DNA of 64,000 nucleotides from Phyllobacterium lublinensis (GTDB taxonomy: Bacteria; Pseudomonadota; Alphaproteobacteria; Rhizobiales; Rhizobiaceae). Position 1 is the first letter of the stretch. Each line of letters begins with the position of its first letter. A program made the position numbers and the translations under genes. Of this stretch, positions 15,978-24,411 are shown piece after piece. The stretch is from assembly GCF_020164435.1 (NCBI RefSeq), contig NZ_JAIUDQ010000004.1, positions 186,001 to 250,000 of the forward strand, read 5' to 3'. A model generated the notes under the pieces. It worked only from the letters and a program-made list of their open reading frames with translations. It ran no database searches and was not told where the DNA came from.

Positions 15978-16766
15978 ATGAAATCTTTTATCACTTTGGC
16001 ATCGGCGCTGACGGCTGGTCTTCTGTTGGCGGGGCCCGTCGCGGCGGCTGACATAACGTCGCCGATGGCGCCCGAACTCCAGCAAGTCGAGAAGGACGGA
16101 TGGACCTTTGCTGTCAGTCCGTATTTCTGGGCGGCGGGGATGTCTGGCGATACGGGCCTGTTCGGCTTGCCGACCGTGCATACCGACATGGATTTCGGCG
16201 AACTTTTGAACGAGCTCGATTTCGCCGCGATGGCGATTGGCGAGGCACGCTACGACCGCTACAGCATATTTTCCGACATCATGTATTCCAAGATATCCAG
16301 CGGTTCCGGTACGCCAAGGGGCATCATCGCTGACCATGTCGGTGTTACTTCAGAAACATTTACGGGTCTCATTGGCGCGGGGTATTCGGTACTTAAGAAT
16401 GACCGGGGCAATCTCGATGTGGTGGCCGGCGCCAGGCTCTGGTATGCCAGCACGGAAATTTCATTCAGCGGCGGCATACTCGACGGTGTCGACCGGACGG
16501 ACAGCGCGACTTGGGTCGACGGCCTGGCTGGCGTCCGCGCCAAATATTCGATCACGGATAAAGTGTACTTCACCGGCTGGGGGCTGGTCGGCGCCGGCGG
16601 GGCCGATCTAGACTGGGACCTTGCGGGCGGTATCGGCTATAATTTCAACGACAAGATCTCCGCCGTGGCCGGCTACAGGGCGCTTGGTGTCGACTACAGC
16701 AATGATGGCTTCGTTCTCGACATCGTCCAACAGGGCCCGATTTTCGGCGTGGTCATGCATTTCTGA
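15978..16766 (+). CDS. Outer-membrane beta-barrel protein
   Basis: 262 aa. Signal peptide with cleavage near VAAADI. The remainder is rich in alternating aromatic and small residues (WTFAVSPYFWAAGMSG, LDVVAGARLWYAST, WGLVGAGGADLDWDLAGGIGY, AVAGYRALGVDYSN) and ends in F (GPIFGVVMHF), a typical outer-membrane assembly signal. Strand count of about 8-10 is expected. The pattern is that of small outer-membrane proteins found in Rhizobiales rather than trimeric porins. A GGGGGAA ribosome site precedes the ATG. Last gene of the rightward envelope run that starts at 11302. Confidence 0.82.
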   Translation: MKSFITLASALTAGLLLAGPVAAADITSPMAPELQQVEKDGWTFAVSPYFWAAGMSGDTGLFGLPTVHTDMDFGELLNELDFAAMAIGEARYDRYSIFSDIMYSKISSGSGTPRGIIADHVGVTSETFTGLIGAGYSVLKNDRGNLDVVAGARLWYASTEISFSGGILDGVDRTDSATWVDGLAGVRAKYSITDKVYFTGWGLVGAGGADLDWDLAGGIGYNFNDKISAVAGYRALGVDYSNDGFVLDIVQQGPIFGVVMHF

Positions 16767-16821
16767 CACACCGATTCGATTGTCGACTGGATAGGTGCAG
16801 GCGTTGCCAGGCAGCTACGCC

Positions 16822-17238
16822 TCACATGTCGCACTTATGGTAGGTGACGAACATGTTGTCGCCGAACGGATCGAACCGTTGGAACGTATTGGCGTCAACG
16901 ATCTTGAAGGTCACCGTCTGATCATATTCTATCATCGAATCCACGCATGTGAGATTCGCTGAAAGTCGACCCTTCTGTTTCTTGAACTTACCGGTCGTAC
17001 ACGTGGCGTTGGCTGACGTTATCTTGCTTCCAGTGATTAGCAATCCTGTCGATGTCGATGCCGTCCGGTCCTTGAAGTCAACCTTCTGACCCGTCTTTTT
17101 GAACGTATCCGAGCATTCAGTCCCTTCCATGGTCCATGCGCCTTGCAGTTCCTTGATGGATGCGGCGCTGGCGCCGGTGGTTGCGCAATAGCAGAGCGCC
17201 GCGCCTGCTACGAAGATCCTAACGAGTTTGCTGTACAT
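16822..17238 (-). CDS. Secreted hypothetical protein
   Basis: 138 aa. Signal peptide (IFVAGAALCYCATTGASAAS) then a domain of about 110 residues with four cysteines (TECSD, ATCTTG, LTCVDS, HKCDM) that could form two disulfides. The central WTMEGTEC and LNITGSKI-like strand pattern suggests a small beta-rich fold, but I do not recognise a family. The ribosome site CCGGAG precedes the ATG. Convergent with the outer-membrane protein gene and divergent from the diguanylate cyclase at 17501. Confidence 0.75.
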   Translation of the reverse strand: MYSKLVRIFVAGAALCYCATTGASAASIKELQGAWTMEGTECSDTFKKTGQKVDFKDRTASTSTGLLITGSKITSANATCTTGKFKKQKGRLSANLTCVDSMIEYDQTVTFKIVDANTFQRFDPFGDNMFVTYHKCDM

Positions 17239-17500
17239 TGCCTGGCTCCGGAGATGGTTCTACGGTTGCGAGGATAGGCAATCGCTCCCGTTCCGGAAAT
17301 GGGATGGGTGCAAATATACGGCTACGATACGGTAAATGCACTTCGGGGTTGTCGGTGTGGCTTTAGGGGAGGGCGACTGGCAGGCTGCTCATCAAACCGC
17401 AGATTGCCCCAATGCATTGTTGTAAAAACGTTTTGCGTGTATCCGATTTGGATGTGCAATATAGTCCCCGTGCGAGAGCGCCGATTACCATACGGTGAGT

Positions 17501-18421
17501 ATGAAAGCTGCCAAGAGCCCGAATGAAATCCTACAAAATCTCCTGTCGTTGCAGGCCGACAGTCTCGTCCTGTTCGCGGCGTATGACGAGCAGGATGTTT
17601 TGCGCTATGCGAACAAGAGTTTTCGGTCTGCGTACCATCTGGAGCCCGGTGAGCAGTTGAGCTGGGGCGCCATCATGCGCCGGAACTACAATGCGGGCCT
17701 CGGGACGGTTCTGAAAACTGATAATTTCGATGAATGGCTGATTTCGACGCAATCGCGTCGCGGCAAGATGCCGTTCCGCGCTTTCGAGACCGACCTTGTG
17801 GATGGCCGCTGGCTTTGGATGACGGAAACAGTGCAGCCCAACGGATGGATGCTGTGCATAGCCAGCGACATCACGCAATTACGGCCAGACGACCGACGGC
17901 TTCGGCAAGACCGGGATCTGGCTTTGCGGGCATCGCAGACGGATGAACTTACTGGTGTTGCCAATCGCCGCTTCATCATGGCGCGACTGGAGGCGCTGGT
18001 TAACCGGCATTTGATAGGCGACACCTCCCATGGCTGTATCGCCGTTCTGGATATCGATCATTTCAAGGCGATCAACGACCGCTACGGGCACCAGTCCGGT
18101 GATGAAGTGCTGCTTGATTTTGCCCGGCACGCCCATTCGTTCGTGCGCCGCCTCGATTGCTTCGGGCGAATCGGCGGCGAGGAGTTCATGTTCATTCTAC
18201 CGGATACCGCGCTCGGCCATGGCATCCAGTTCCTCGAGCGTGTGCTCGACAGGATACGCGCCGCCCGGCCCTTGAAAACGTTTCCGGATTTTTCCTATAC
18301 CTGCTCGGCCGGCATTACCGCCCTGCTGCCGGGCGATACGCCGCACGAAGTTTTCGCCCGCGCGGATAGAGGGTTGTATCAAGCCAAACTTGAAGGGCGA
18401 AACCGCATCAATGTGATCTAG
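17501..18421 (+). CDS. Diguanylate cyclase with N-terminal PAS-like domain
   Basis: 306 aa. Makes cyclic-di-GMP from GTP. Residues about 15-125 form a PAS-like sensor (LVLFAAYDEQDVLRYANKSF); residues about 145-306 form a GGDEF domain with active-site GGEEF, the DLTG-like start TDELTGVANRR and the metal-binding DIDHFK. An RxxD inhibitory site (RRLD) lies exactly five residues before GGEEF, so product feedback is expected. No membrane helix. I chose the ATG at 17501 because GGTGAG lies just upstream; a GTG at 17495 is the alternative. Confidence 0.9.
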   Translation: MKAAKSPNEILQNLLSLQADSLVLFAAYDEQDVLRYANKSFRSAYHLEPGEQLSWGAIMRRNYNAGLGTVLKTDNFDEWLISTQSRRGKMPFRAFETDLVDGRWLWMTETVQPNGWMLCIASDITQLRPDDRRLRQDRDLALRASQTDELTGVANRRFIMARLEALVNRHLIGDTSHGCIAVLDIDHFKAINDRYGHQSGDEVLLDFARHAHSFVRRLDCFGRIGGEEFMFILPDTALGHGIQFLERVLDRIRAARPLKTFPDFSYTCSAGITALLPGDTPHEVFARADRGLYQAKLEGRNRINVI

Positions 18422-18428
18422 CGAGCGC

Positions 18429-18998
18429 CTACTCGCCGGGCGCTCCGAAGATGGCGGCTGACGCCCATGCTCGCTCGAGCCGGTCGAGGGTTTCGAACGC
18501 CACCTCCAGGTTGCGGATGTGCTCCGGGTCGCTGGCGACAAGCCGATGGTACTTTGCCGCTACCTCCGTCAGGTCGTCGCAAAGCTGGCGGGCCTTTTCC
18601 GAAAGACGGATGCGCGCAGTCCTGCGGTCACGCGCAAGTGGAATGCGTTCAATATATCCGTATTCTCCAAGCTGCTTGAGGTAATAGGAAAGATTGGTGC
18701 CGGCGTAGGGGCCGCGATCCATCAGTTGGCCCACCGAGAGTTCGTCATCCCCGATGGTAAGCAGCAGCATTGCGTGAGCAGGGCCGATCTCCTGAACGCC
18801 GTGCCGGGTCATTTCCGCCTGCAGAAATGAAGCAAAGCGCCTATTGGCACGCTCCAGTGTCCTGGCGAGCTCGAAATGAGTGATGACCGTCGTTTGCGTG
18901 GCCGGGCCCGGCTTGGCCTTCACGGGATTTGCGTTGCCGGACGGCAGTGTCGCGGTGTCGCCCTCGAGAACCTGCTGCAGCAATTTCGATATCATCAT
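18429..18998 (-). CDS. MarR-family winged-helix regulator
   Basis: 189 aa. DNA-binding domain from about residue 45 to 150: AHAMLLLTIGDDELSVGQL, recognition helix GTNLSYYLKQLGEYGYIERIP, wing RDRRTARIRLSEKAR. The N-terminal leader (MMISKLLQQVLEGDTATLPSG) is longer than in most MarR proteins and resembles Rhizobiales regulators of the LdtR type, which control L,D-transpeptidase genes; I cannot confirm orthology. It converges on the diguanylate cyclase gene. Upstream DNA is AT-rich (about 19077-19098), a plausible site for autoregulation. Confidence 0.85.
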   Translation of the reverse strand: MMISKLLQQVLEGDTATLPSGNANPVKAKPGPATQTTVITHFELARTLERANRRFASFLQAEMTRHGVQEIGPAHAMLLLTIGDDELSVGQLMDRGPYAGTNLSYYLKQLGEYGYIERIPLARDRRTARIRLSEKARQLCDDLTEVAAKYHRLVASDPEHIRNLEVAFETLDRLERAWASAAIFGAPGE

Positions 18999-19176
18999 GG
19001 CTCCTGGAATAAGGGCTGTACACCCCTCCGCAACTCAAATCGCACCGGCGAAGGGAGATCATGCACTGCACAATACGCTATTTATATTATAAGTTGAAGG
19101 CCCTATTTAAGCAGAAAGGATTAGTTGAAGTCTGTCCGTTCCTCTGCAAGGCTTGATCAAGGGAGGAGAGAAACCC

Positions 19177-19464
19177 GTGGCGAGCTGGCTGGAGGTTCTG
19201 CGCGAGAAGAACGAACTGGCTGTAATGTTGGGAAAAAAAATTCCCCATATGCTTACCTGTGAGACGCTGACGCTCGGCGAGGTGACAGAGTTGTACAAAC
19301 TCCTTGAGGGACATGCCCGGGGCATGGAAGAAATCGTCGAGAAGATGGAACAGGACGATTTGCCGGAGTCCTACTACCAGGTTGCCGAGGACCTGGACAA
19401 CATATTCACCAATCTGGCCGCCGCCGCTGCCGAAAAGCTCAGCAAGATCCGCGACAACGCCTGA
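19177..19464 (+). CDS. Small helical protein, hypothetical
   Basis: 95 aa from the GTG at 19177, chosen because GGGAGGAGAG lies nine bases upstream. Acidic and helical with no signal peptide or membrane segment (LTLGEVTELYKLLEGHARGM, EEIVEKMEQDDLPESYYQVAE). The pattern suggests a short antiparallel helical bundle. I do not recognise the family. It is divergent from the MarR gene across a 178-bp AT-rich region, so it could be a MarR target. Confidence 0.7.
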   Translation: MASWLEVLREKNELAVMLGKKIPHMLTCETLTLGEVTELYKLLEGHARGMEEIVEKMEQDDLPESYYQVAEDLDNIFTNLAAAAAEKLSKIRDNA

Positions 19465-19584
19465 GGGGGGGGTATTCGCGGGCGCCGGCTTCCCCGACCT
19501 TGCACGAAACAGTGTTCGATGGTGGACTGCGGCCAGCGGCCCCGCTGTGGCGGCCGTGGATTTCTGCTCGGAGTGGTTGTTGCC

Positions 19585-20433
19585 ATGAAACATGCGGGTA
19601 TGCGGTCGACCGCGCTTCCTTCAGGTGAGATTGTTCCCGCGCTTGGCCAGGGAACCTGGTACATGGGCGAGGACCGCAGGCTGTTGCAGCAGGAGGCGGA
19701 CGCCTTGCGGCTCGGTGTCGATCTCGGCATGACCCTGATCGATACCGCGGAGATGTATGCCAATGGGCACGCTGAGGAAGTAGTCGCTGAAGCGATGAGC
19801 GGACGCCGCGACGAAGTGTTCCTGGTGAGCAAGGTCCTGCCGTCAAATGCATCGCACCAGGGCACGATTGCCGCCTGCGAGCGCAGCCTGAAGCGACTGA
19901 AGTGCGAGTCGATCGACCTGTACCTGTTGCATTGGCGCGGCGGATATCCCCTCGCCGAAACTATTGCCGGCTTCCAGGATCTCATCCGGGCCGGGAAAAT
20001 CCGGCATTGGGGCGTCAGTAATTTCGATACTGACGACCTGAAGGAGCTCTACGCGCTGGACGGTGGCAAGGAGGTTGCGACGAATCAGGTGCTCTACAAT
20101 CTCGCCCGGCGCGGCGTGGAGTACGACCTCCTGCCTTGGTGCCGGTCGCGCCGCATGCCGGTGATGGCCTATTCACCGATCGAACAGGGGCGGGTGCTGG
20201 GCCATCCGGCGCTTGCCAGGGTTGCCGAGGAAACCGGGGCGTCACCCGCCGCTGTGGCCCTCGCATTCGTGCTGCAACATGACGGCGTCATCGCAATTCC
20301 AAAGGCGAGCACGCCCGCGCATGTCTGGGATAATCGTACTGCGCCTGATCTGGAGCTGACGGCTGGCCAACTGGCAGTTCTCGATGCCGCCTTTCCCGCT
20401 CCTCGCCAGAAGCGTCCGCTTGAGATGTTGTGA
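19585..20433 (+). CDS. Aldo/keto reductase
   Basis: 282 aa. NAD(P)H-dependent reductase with a TIM-barrel fold. The catalytic tetrad is recognisable: Asp and Tyr in LIDTAEMYANG, Lys in FLVSKVLP, His in YLLHWRGG. Cofactor region near the C-terminus: AIPKASTPAHVWDN. Further AKR marks are WGVSNFD and YSPIEQGR. The ATG at 19585 sits about 11 bases after GGAG; the longer frame from 19519 adds an unlikely Cys/Gly leader. Substrate not predictable. Convergent with the short-chain dehydrogenase gene, with a GC-rich hairpin between. Confidence 0.88.
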   Translation: MKHAGMRSTALPSGEIVPALGQGTWYMGEDRRLLQQEADALRLGVDLGMTLIDTAEMYANGHAEEVVAEAMSGRRDEVFLVSKVLPSNASHQGTIAACERSLKRLKCESIDLYLLHWRGGYPLAETIAGFQDLIRAGKIRHWGVSNFDTDDLKELYALDGGKEVATNQVLYNLARRGVEYDLLPWCRSRRMPVMAYSPIEQGRVLGHPALARVAEETGASPAAVALAFVLQHDGVIAIPKASTPAHVWDNRTAPDLELTAGQLAVLDAAFPAPRQKRPLEML

Positions 20434-20444
20434 TTGGCAGGTGG

Positions 20445-20472
20445 AGCGGCGGCCCGGTTAAGAGCCGCCGCT
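20445..20472. terminator. GC-rich hairpin between convergent genes
   Basis: AGCGGCGGC (20445-20453) and GCCGCCGCT (20464-20472) pair perfectly around a 10-base loop in the 65-bp gap between convergent stops. There is no T-tract, so it is a likely bidirectional 3' structure rather than a textbook intrinsic terminator. Confidence 0.5.
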
Positions 20473-20498
20473 GCGCATGTCAAGCCGGAGACGAGTGG

Positions 20499-21299
20499 TT
20501 AACTCGCCAGCAGGCGCTGTGCAGGTTTGCGGTGTGAGAGGTTGGGACCGAGAGCCTGACGTGCTCCCTCGAAGGCATTCCAGTCGGAAACGTCCGGCAG
20601 GGCGGGGATTGTTACCAATTCACCCTGATCAAGACCTGCCAGGGCTGCGTCGACCATGTCCGCAGCCGACATTACCATGGCCTCGGGAAGGTTGCTGACC
20701 GGAAGCCCGGCAATATCCCAGAATTCGGTGCTGGTGGCGCCGGGTAGAACGACCTGGACGCGGACGCCTTTATCAGCCATTTCGTGGTGCAACGATTGGC
20801 TAAAGGCGAGAACGAAGGCCTTTGTGCCACCGTAGACGCCGTTGAGCAATTCGGGCGCAATGGCAACGATCGACGCGATGTTGATGATCGTTCCTGCACC
20901 ACGCTCGACGAATTTGGGCGCTGCTGCTCCTGCAAGACGCGTAAGGGCCACAATGTTCAGTGTAATCATCGCATCCATCTTGTCGGGATCGGACTGAAGC
21001 AGCGGTGCTGTCGCGCCAACGCCTGCATTGTTTACGAGCATGGTAATGCTTGCATCGCTGCGCAGGATTTCCACAACGCGCGCGATACCGTCATCTGCGC
21101 CGAGATCCGCCTGAACGGCCTCCACGGACCGCCCGGTTTCGCTGGTCAAGCGCGTCGCGAGGCTATTGAGCCGATCGCGATTGCGGGCGACGAGGATGAG
21201 ATCATAGCCGCGACGTGCAAGCCGGTCAGCATAGATTGCACCGATGCCGGATGACGCACCGGTGATGAGGGCCGTGCCCCTGGATGAAGTATTGGTCAT
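20499..21299 (-). CDS. Short-chain dehydrogenase/reductase
   Basis: 266 aa, classical SDR. Cofactor-binding TGASSGIG at residues about 13-20, NNAG at about 90, catalytic Ser in IINIASIVA, and the YxxxK pair in YGGTK. An Arg (LVARNRDRL) after the second beta strand suggests NADP(H) preference. Substrate not predictable. Divergent from the GlxA-family regulator gene at 21402, 102 bp away, so that regulator is the obvious candidate controller. The longest frame start ATG at 21299 follows CAGGAGCAGGGC. Confidence 0.9.
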   Translation of the reverse strand: MTNTSSRGTALITGASSGIGAIYADRLARRGYDLILVARNRDRLNSLATRLTSETGRSVEAVQADLGADDGIARVVEILRSDASITMLVNNAGVGATAPLLQSDPDKMDAMITLNIVALTRLAGAAAPKFVERGAGTIINIASIVAIAPELLNGVYGGTKAFVLAFSQSLHHEMADKGVRVQVVLPGATSTEFWDIAGLPVSNLPEAMVMSAADMVDAALAGLDQGELVTIPALPDVSDWNAFEGARQALGPNLSHRKPAQRLLAS

Positions 21300-21401
21300 G
21301 CCCTGCTCCTGAGGTTTGATATTGACTGCGACCTATGTACAGGCATATGGTCGTGTCATAAATGTCATATTTGCCACTCTTTAGGACAGATAGGTGTAGC
21401 A

Positions 21402-22346
21402 ATGCAGCGCATCGGAATGATCGTTTTTCCCGGCTTTCAAATGCTCGACCTCGCCGCTTCTACCGTATTTGAATTCGCCAATCTGACCGTCGGCGATCCG
21501 GTCTATGAGATCAGTCTGTTGTCGGAAGAAGGAGGTCCAGTCGCCTCTTCGATGGGGTTTCCCGTCGGAACAGTTCCTTTCGGCGATGCACCCTTCGACA
21601 CGGTACTGGTCGTAGGCAACAATAATGCGGCCCCGGTCTCTCCCGGTCTGATTGCCTTCCTGCGCGAGGTGGCGCCGCGCTCGCGTCGTATAGGGTCCAT
21701 CTGCACGGGCGCCTTCATCCTGGCCGAGGCGGGATTACTGGATGGGCGGCGTGCTACCACGCATTGGTACCATGCCCGCGATTTCCAGCGGGCTTATCCT
21801 GCTGTGAAGATGGAGGAAGACCGGATCTTCATCATCGACGGGCCGGTATGGACCTCTGCGGGCATGACATCCTGCATCGACATGGCTCTGGCGCTGGTCG
21901 AGAAGGATCTGGGAGCCGAGGTGGCGAAATCGATTGCCAAGAAGCTTGTCGTCTATCACCGTCGCTCGGGTGGACAATCTCAATATTCGGCATTGCTGGA
22001 GCTCAATCCGAAGTCGGATCGCATCCAGACCACGCTTGCTTACGCGAAGGAGAACCTGAACAAGGAACTGTCGGTGGAGCAACTGGCGGAGGTCGCGCAT
22101 CTCAGCCCGCGGCAATTCAGCCGCGCATTTCATGCGGAGACCGGACAGTCACCTGCCAAGGCTGTCGAGAACCTGCGGGTCGAAGCGGCACGGCTGATGA
22201 TTGAATCTGGCCGGATACCGATCGATTCAATCGCACGGGATGTCGGCTTCGGCGATCGCGAGCGAATGCGCCGTGCCTTCCTGCGGGCGTTCGGTCAGCC
22301 GCCACGCTTCATGCAAAGGCTCGCACAGGCAGAAGCTGTCTCCTAG
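21402..22346 (+). CDS. GlxA-family transcriptional regulator (DJ-1/PfpI + AraC HTH)
   Basis: 314 aa. Residues about 1-190 form a DJ-1/PfpI-like domain with the cysteine elbow GSICTGAFILAEAGLLDGRRATTHW. Residues about 215-310 form an AraC-type double helix-turn-helix (LSVEQLAEVAHLSPRQFSRAF, DSIARDVGFGDRERMRRAF). Members regulate varied catabolic and redox genes. Divergent from the SDR gene, which it may control. Confidence 0.9.
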   Translation: MQRIGMIVFPGFQMLDLAASTVFEFANLTVGDPVYEISLLSEEGGPVASSMGFPVGTVPFGDAPFDTVLVVGNNNAAPVSPGLIAFLREVAPRSRRIGSICTGAFILAEAGLLDGRRATTHWYHARDFQRAYPAVKMEEDRIFIIDGPVWTSAGMTSCIDMALALVEKDLGAEVAKSIAKKLVVYHRRSGGQSQYSALLELNPKSDRIQTTLAYAKENLNKELSVEQLAEVAHLSPRQFSRAFHAETGQSPAKAVENLRVEAARLMIESGRIPIDSIARDVGFGDRERMRRAFLRAFGQPPRFMQRLAQAEAVS

Positions 22347-22353
22347 AGCGCCT

Positions 22354-23601
22354 TCAGCGGAGACCAAGTGCGCCGAGCGTTGATTCCAGCAAAACCTGCG
22401 CGCCCAGAACAGAGTGGTCCGGTTCAACAAATTCGGCCTCATTGTGGCTGAGTCCATCGCGGCACGGCACAAAAATCATTGCAGCATCCGTAACGCGCGC
22501 GAGAAAGAGGGCGTCGTGGAATGCACCGGACAGCATTGGCTTGCTAGGGATTCCTAGCCGCGTCACCGCTTGCTCCACCGCCGTCAACAAGCGCGGCGCG
22601 AACTGTGCCGGAGGCATGTCGAAAGTCCTGCGGACGCTGGCCTTGCAGCCCAGTGCCGCAGCTTTCTCCTCGCAGATCGACCGCACATGGGCTTCAAGCC
22701 TGTCGAGTTCCAGCACGTTCGGGTGGCGCAGATCGACACTGAATGCAACTTTGCCAGGAATGGCGTTGATCGACGCGGGCTCGACCGAGATGCGGCCGAC
22801 TGTCAGGCGAGCCTGTTCGTCATTGGGCATGACCGAGGCATAGAGGGCCTGTAGCGATTCCGTTGCCGCGACCAGCGGATCGCGCCGGAATGCCAGCTGG
22901 GTGGTGCCGGCGTGGGCTGTTTGCCCTGTAACGACCACTTCCAGCCAGCGTGTTCCCTGGATGCCATGGACAATGCCGATCGGTATATGCTCCCGCTCGA
23001 GCGCCGGACCCTGTTCGATGTGCAATTCGAGATATCCCGATACTGGCGAACCGAGTGGCCGCCGGCTTGCCTGGGGCAGTGCGGCCAAGGTAGCGGCAAG
23101 CTCGTCCTTCAGCATCGCGCCATCGGCTGAGAACGTTCCCGGCCACTCCGTTGGAATGGCGCCAGATGCGAAGGCCATTGACCCCATCACACCGGGGGCA
23201 AAACGGCTGCCTTCCTCATTGGTCCATGCAACGGTCTCCACCGCAATCGGCGTGTGAATTCCGGCATCCTCGAAGGTTTCCAGAACCTCGAAGGCAGCAA
23301 GAGTGCCGAGTGCACCATCGTAGCGCCCGCCCATGGGCTGGCTGTCGAGATGGCTCCCAAGGAGAAACGGAGACTCGGTGGCCGACGACCCCTCCCTGCG
23401 AATGAACAGATTGGCCATCGGGTCCTGGAATACGGCAAAGCCGCGGTCAGCGGCCAATCGGGCCAGTTCGGCCCGTGCAATCCTGTCTTCAACCGAAAGG
23501 GCCTGGCGGTTGACACCGCCGGCTGCTGTGCCGCCGATTGCAGCAAACTGCTGCAATCTGCCCAAGAGACGTTCGCCATTGATCCTGATGCCCGCGTTCA
23601 T
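22354..23601 (-). CDS. Zn-dependent amidohydrolase (N-carbamoyl-L-amino acid hydrolase / allantoate amidohydrolase family, M20)
   Basis: 415 aa. Hydrolyses N-carbamoyl or ureido groups in this family. Metal-site marks: LGSHLDSQPMGGRYDGALG, WTNEEGSRF, LELHIEQGP; dimerisation-domain Asn/His region GQTAHAGTTQL; C-terminal DALFLARV and MIFVPCRDGLSHNEAE. The ATG at 23601 lies 11 bp after the preceding stop; a longer frame reaches into that gene. Last gene of the leftward operon that starts with the sugar-type binding protein, so its substrate is probably derived from the imported compound. Confidence 0.88.
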   Translation of the reverse strand: MNAGIRINGERLLGRLQQFAAIGGTAAGGVNRQALSVEDRIARAELARLAADRGFAVFQDPMANLFIRREGSSATESPFLLGSHLDSQPMGGRYDGALGTLAAFEVLETFEDAGIHTPIAVETVAWTNEEGSRFAPGVMGSMAFASGAIPTEWPGTFSADGAMLKDELAATLAALPQASRRPLGSPVSGYLELHIEQGPALEREHIPIGIVHGIQGTRWLEVVVTGQTAHAGTTQLAFRRDPLVAATESLQALYASVMPNDEQARLTVGRISVEPASINAIPGKVAFSVDLRHPNVLELDRLEAHVRSICEEKAAALGCKASVRRTFDMPPAQFAPRLLTAVEQAVTRLGIPSKPMLSGAFHDALFLARVTDAAMIFVPCRDGLSHNEAEFVEPDHSVLGAQVLLESTLGALGLR

Positions 23602-23612
23602 GGAGTTACCAG

Positions 23613-24383
23613 TCAAGCCTTGGCGACCGCCCAAGCCAGCATCTGTTCGAACAGTGTCTTGTAGCCCTTCCAAGCAATGAAGTCCGATGGCAGCCAATGC
23701 GGCCCGACATCCGAGGTCCAGGCGAGCGTACGGCCCTTGCCGTAGGTGCCGGTGACCAGCAGCGGCTGGGATCCGTAATCGGTGGAGACCGTCGCAAGAA
23801 CCTCGGCGCCGTCCTTGACGGTGACTTCGTTGTATCCGAGCAGCACCGGCCAGTCCTTGCCGAGTCCTTGCAGGATCGGATGCCCGGTGTTGCCAGTCAC
23901 CACGGGGGCAAAGCCTTCCGGAACCTCGATGCGATCATCGACGGACAGACAGGTGACCGGCAATACGTCCTCGACCGGCGTCTTGTGATAACGCGCACCG
24001 CCATTAATGCCCTGGAAGCTGTAATAGCCTCCAAACATCAGCAGAGCCCCGCCATTGCGGACATAGTCACGCAGCAATCGCAGGCGGTTGGGCGTCGTCT
24101 TCGAATGGATCCAGGTGTCCGGGTGAAGCAACAGCGTATTGGCGCCGATGTCGGAGAGAATGATTGCCTGATACTCCGCCAGCGCCTCCATCGTCTGCGG
24201 AAAGTCACGTTGTGCCTCGTGTGCAGGCATGAACTTCACGTCGAAGTCGCTGTCTTTCAACGCCTTGAGCAGTTCGTCGGCTCCGGTGTGATAGGTGACG
24301 GTGGGAAATTGGTCGAAGCCTTTGATATGGGTGGCAGTGGACACCCAAGACTCGCCAGCGAGCAGAACCTTGTGTTTGGACAT
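23613..24383 (-). CDS. Putative glutamine amidotransferase-like protein (PF07090/ThuA-like)
   Basis: 256 aa, cytoplasmic. Class I amidotransferase-like fold: VLLAGESWVSTATHIKGFDQF at the start, YQAIILSDIGANTLLLHP, LRDYVRNGGALLMFGGYYSFQG, and a C-terminal TYGKGRTLAWTSDVGPHWLP. I see no catalytic cysteine at the expected nucleophile elbow (LMFGGYYSF instead), so glutaminase activity is doubtful; ThuA-like proteins of this kind act on sugars or related ligands. ATG at 24383 follows AAGGAG. Second-last gene of the importer operon, 28 bp after the phosphotriesterase-like gene. Confidence 0.82.
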   Translation of the reverse strand: MSKHKVLLAGESWVSTATHIKGFDQFPTVTYHTGADELLKALKDSDFDVKFMPAHEAQRDFPQTMEALAEYQAIILSDIGANTLLLHPDTWIHSKTTPNRLRLLRDYVRNGGALLMFGGYYSFQGINGGARYHKTPVEDVLPVTCLSVDDRIEVPEGFAPVVTGNTGHPILQGLGKDWPVLLGYNEVTVKDGAEVLATVSTDYGSQPLLVTGTYGKGRTLAWTSDVGPHWLPSDFIAWKGYKTLFEQMLAWAVAKA

Positions 24384-24411
24384 GAAAACTCCTTGCGCAG
24401 AATGGGGGCGG

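Noticed and set aside
16799..16822. AGGCGT/ACGCCT stem at the convergent end of the outer-membrane protein gene.
   Set aside because: Six-base stem with a 12-base loop and no T-tract; too weak to call a terminator.
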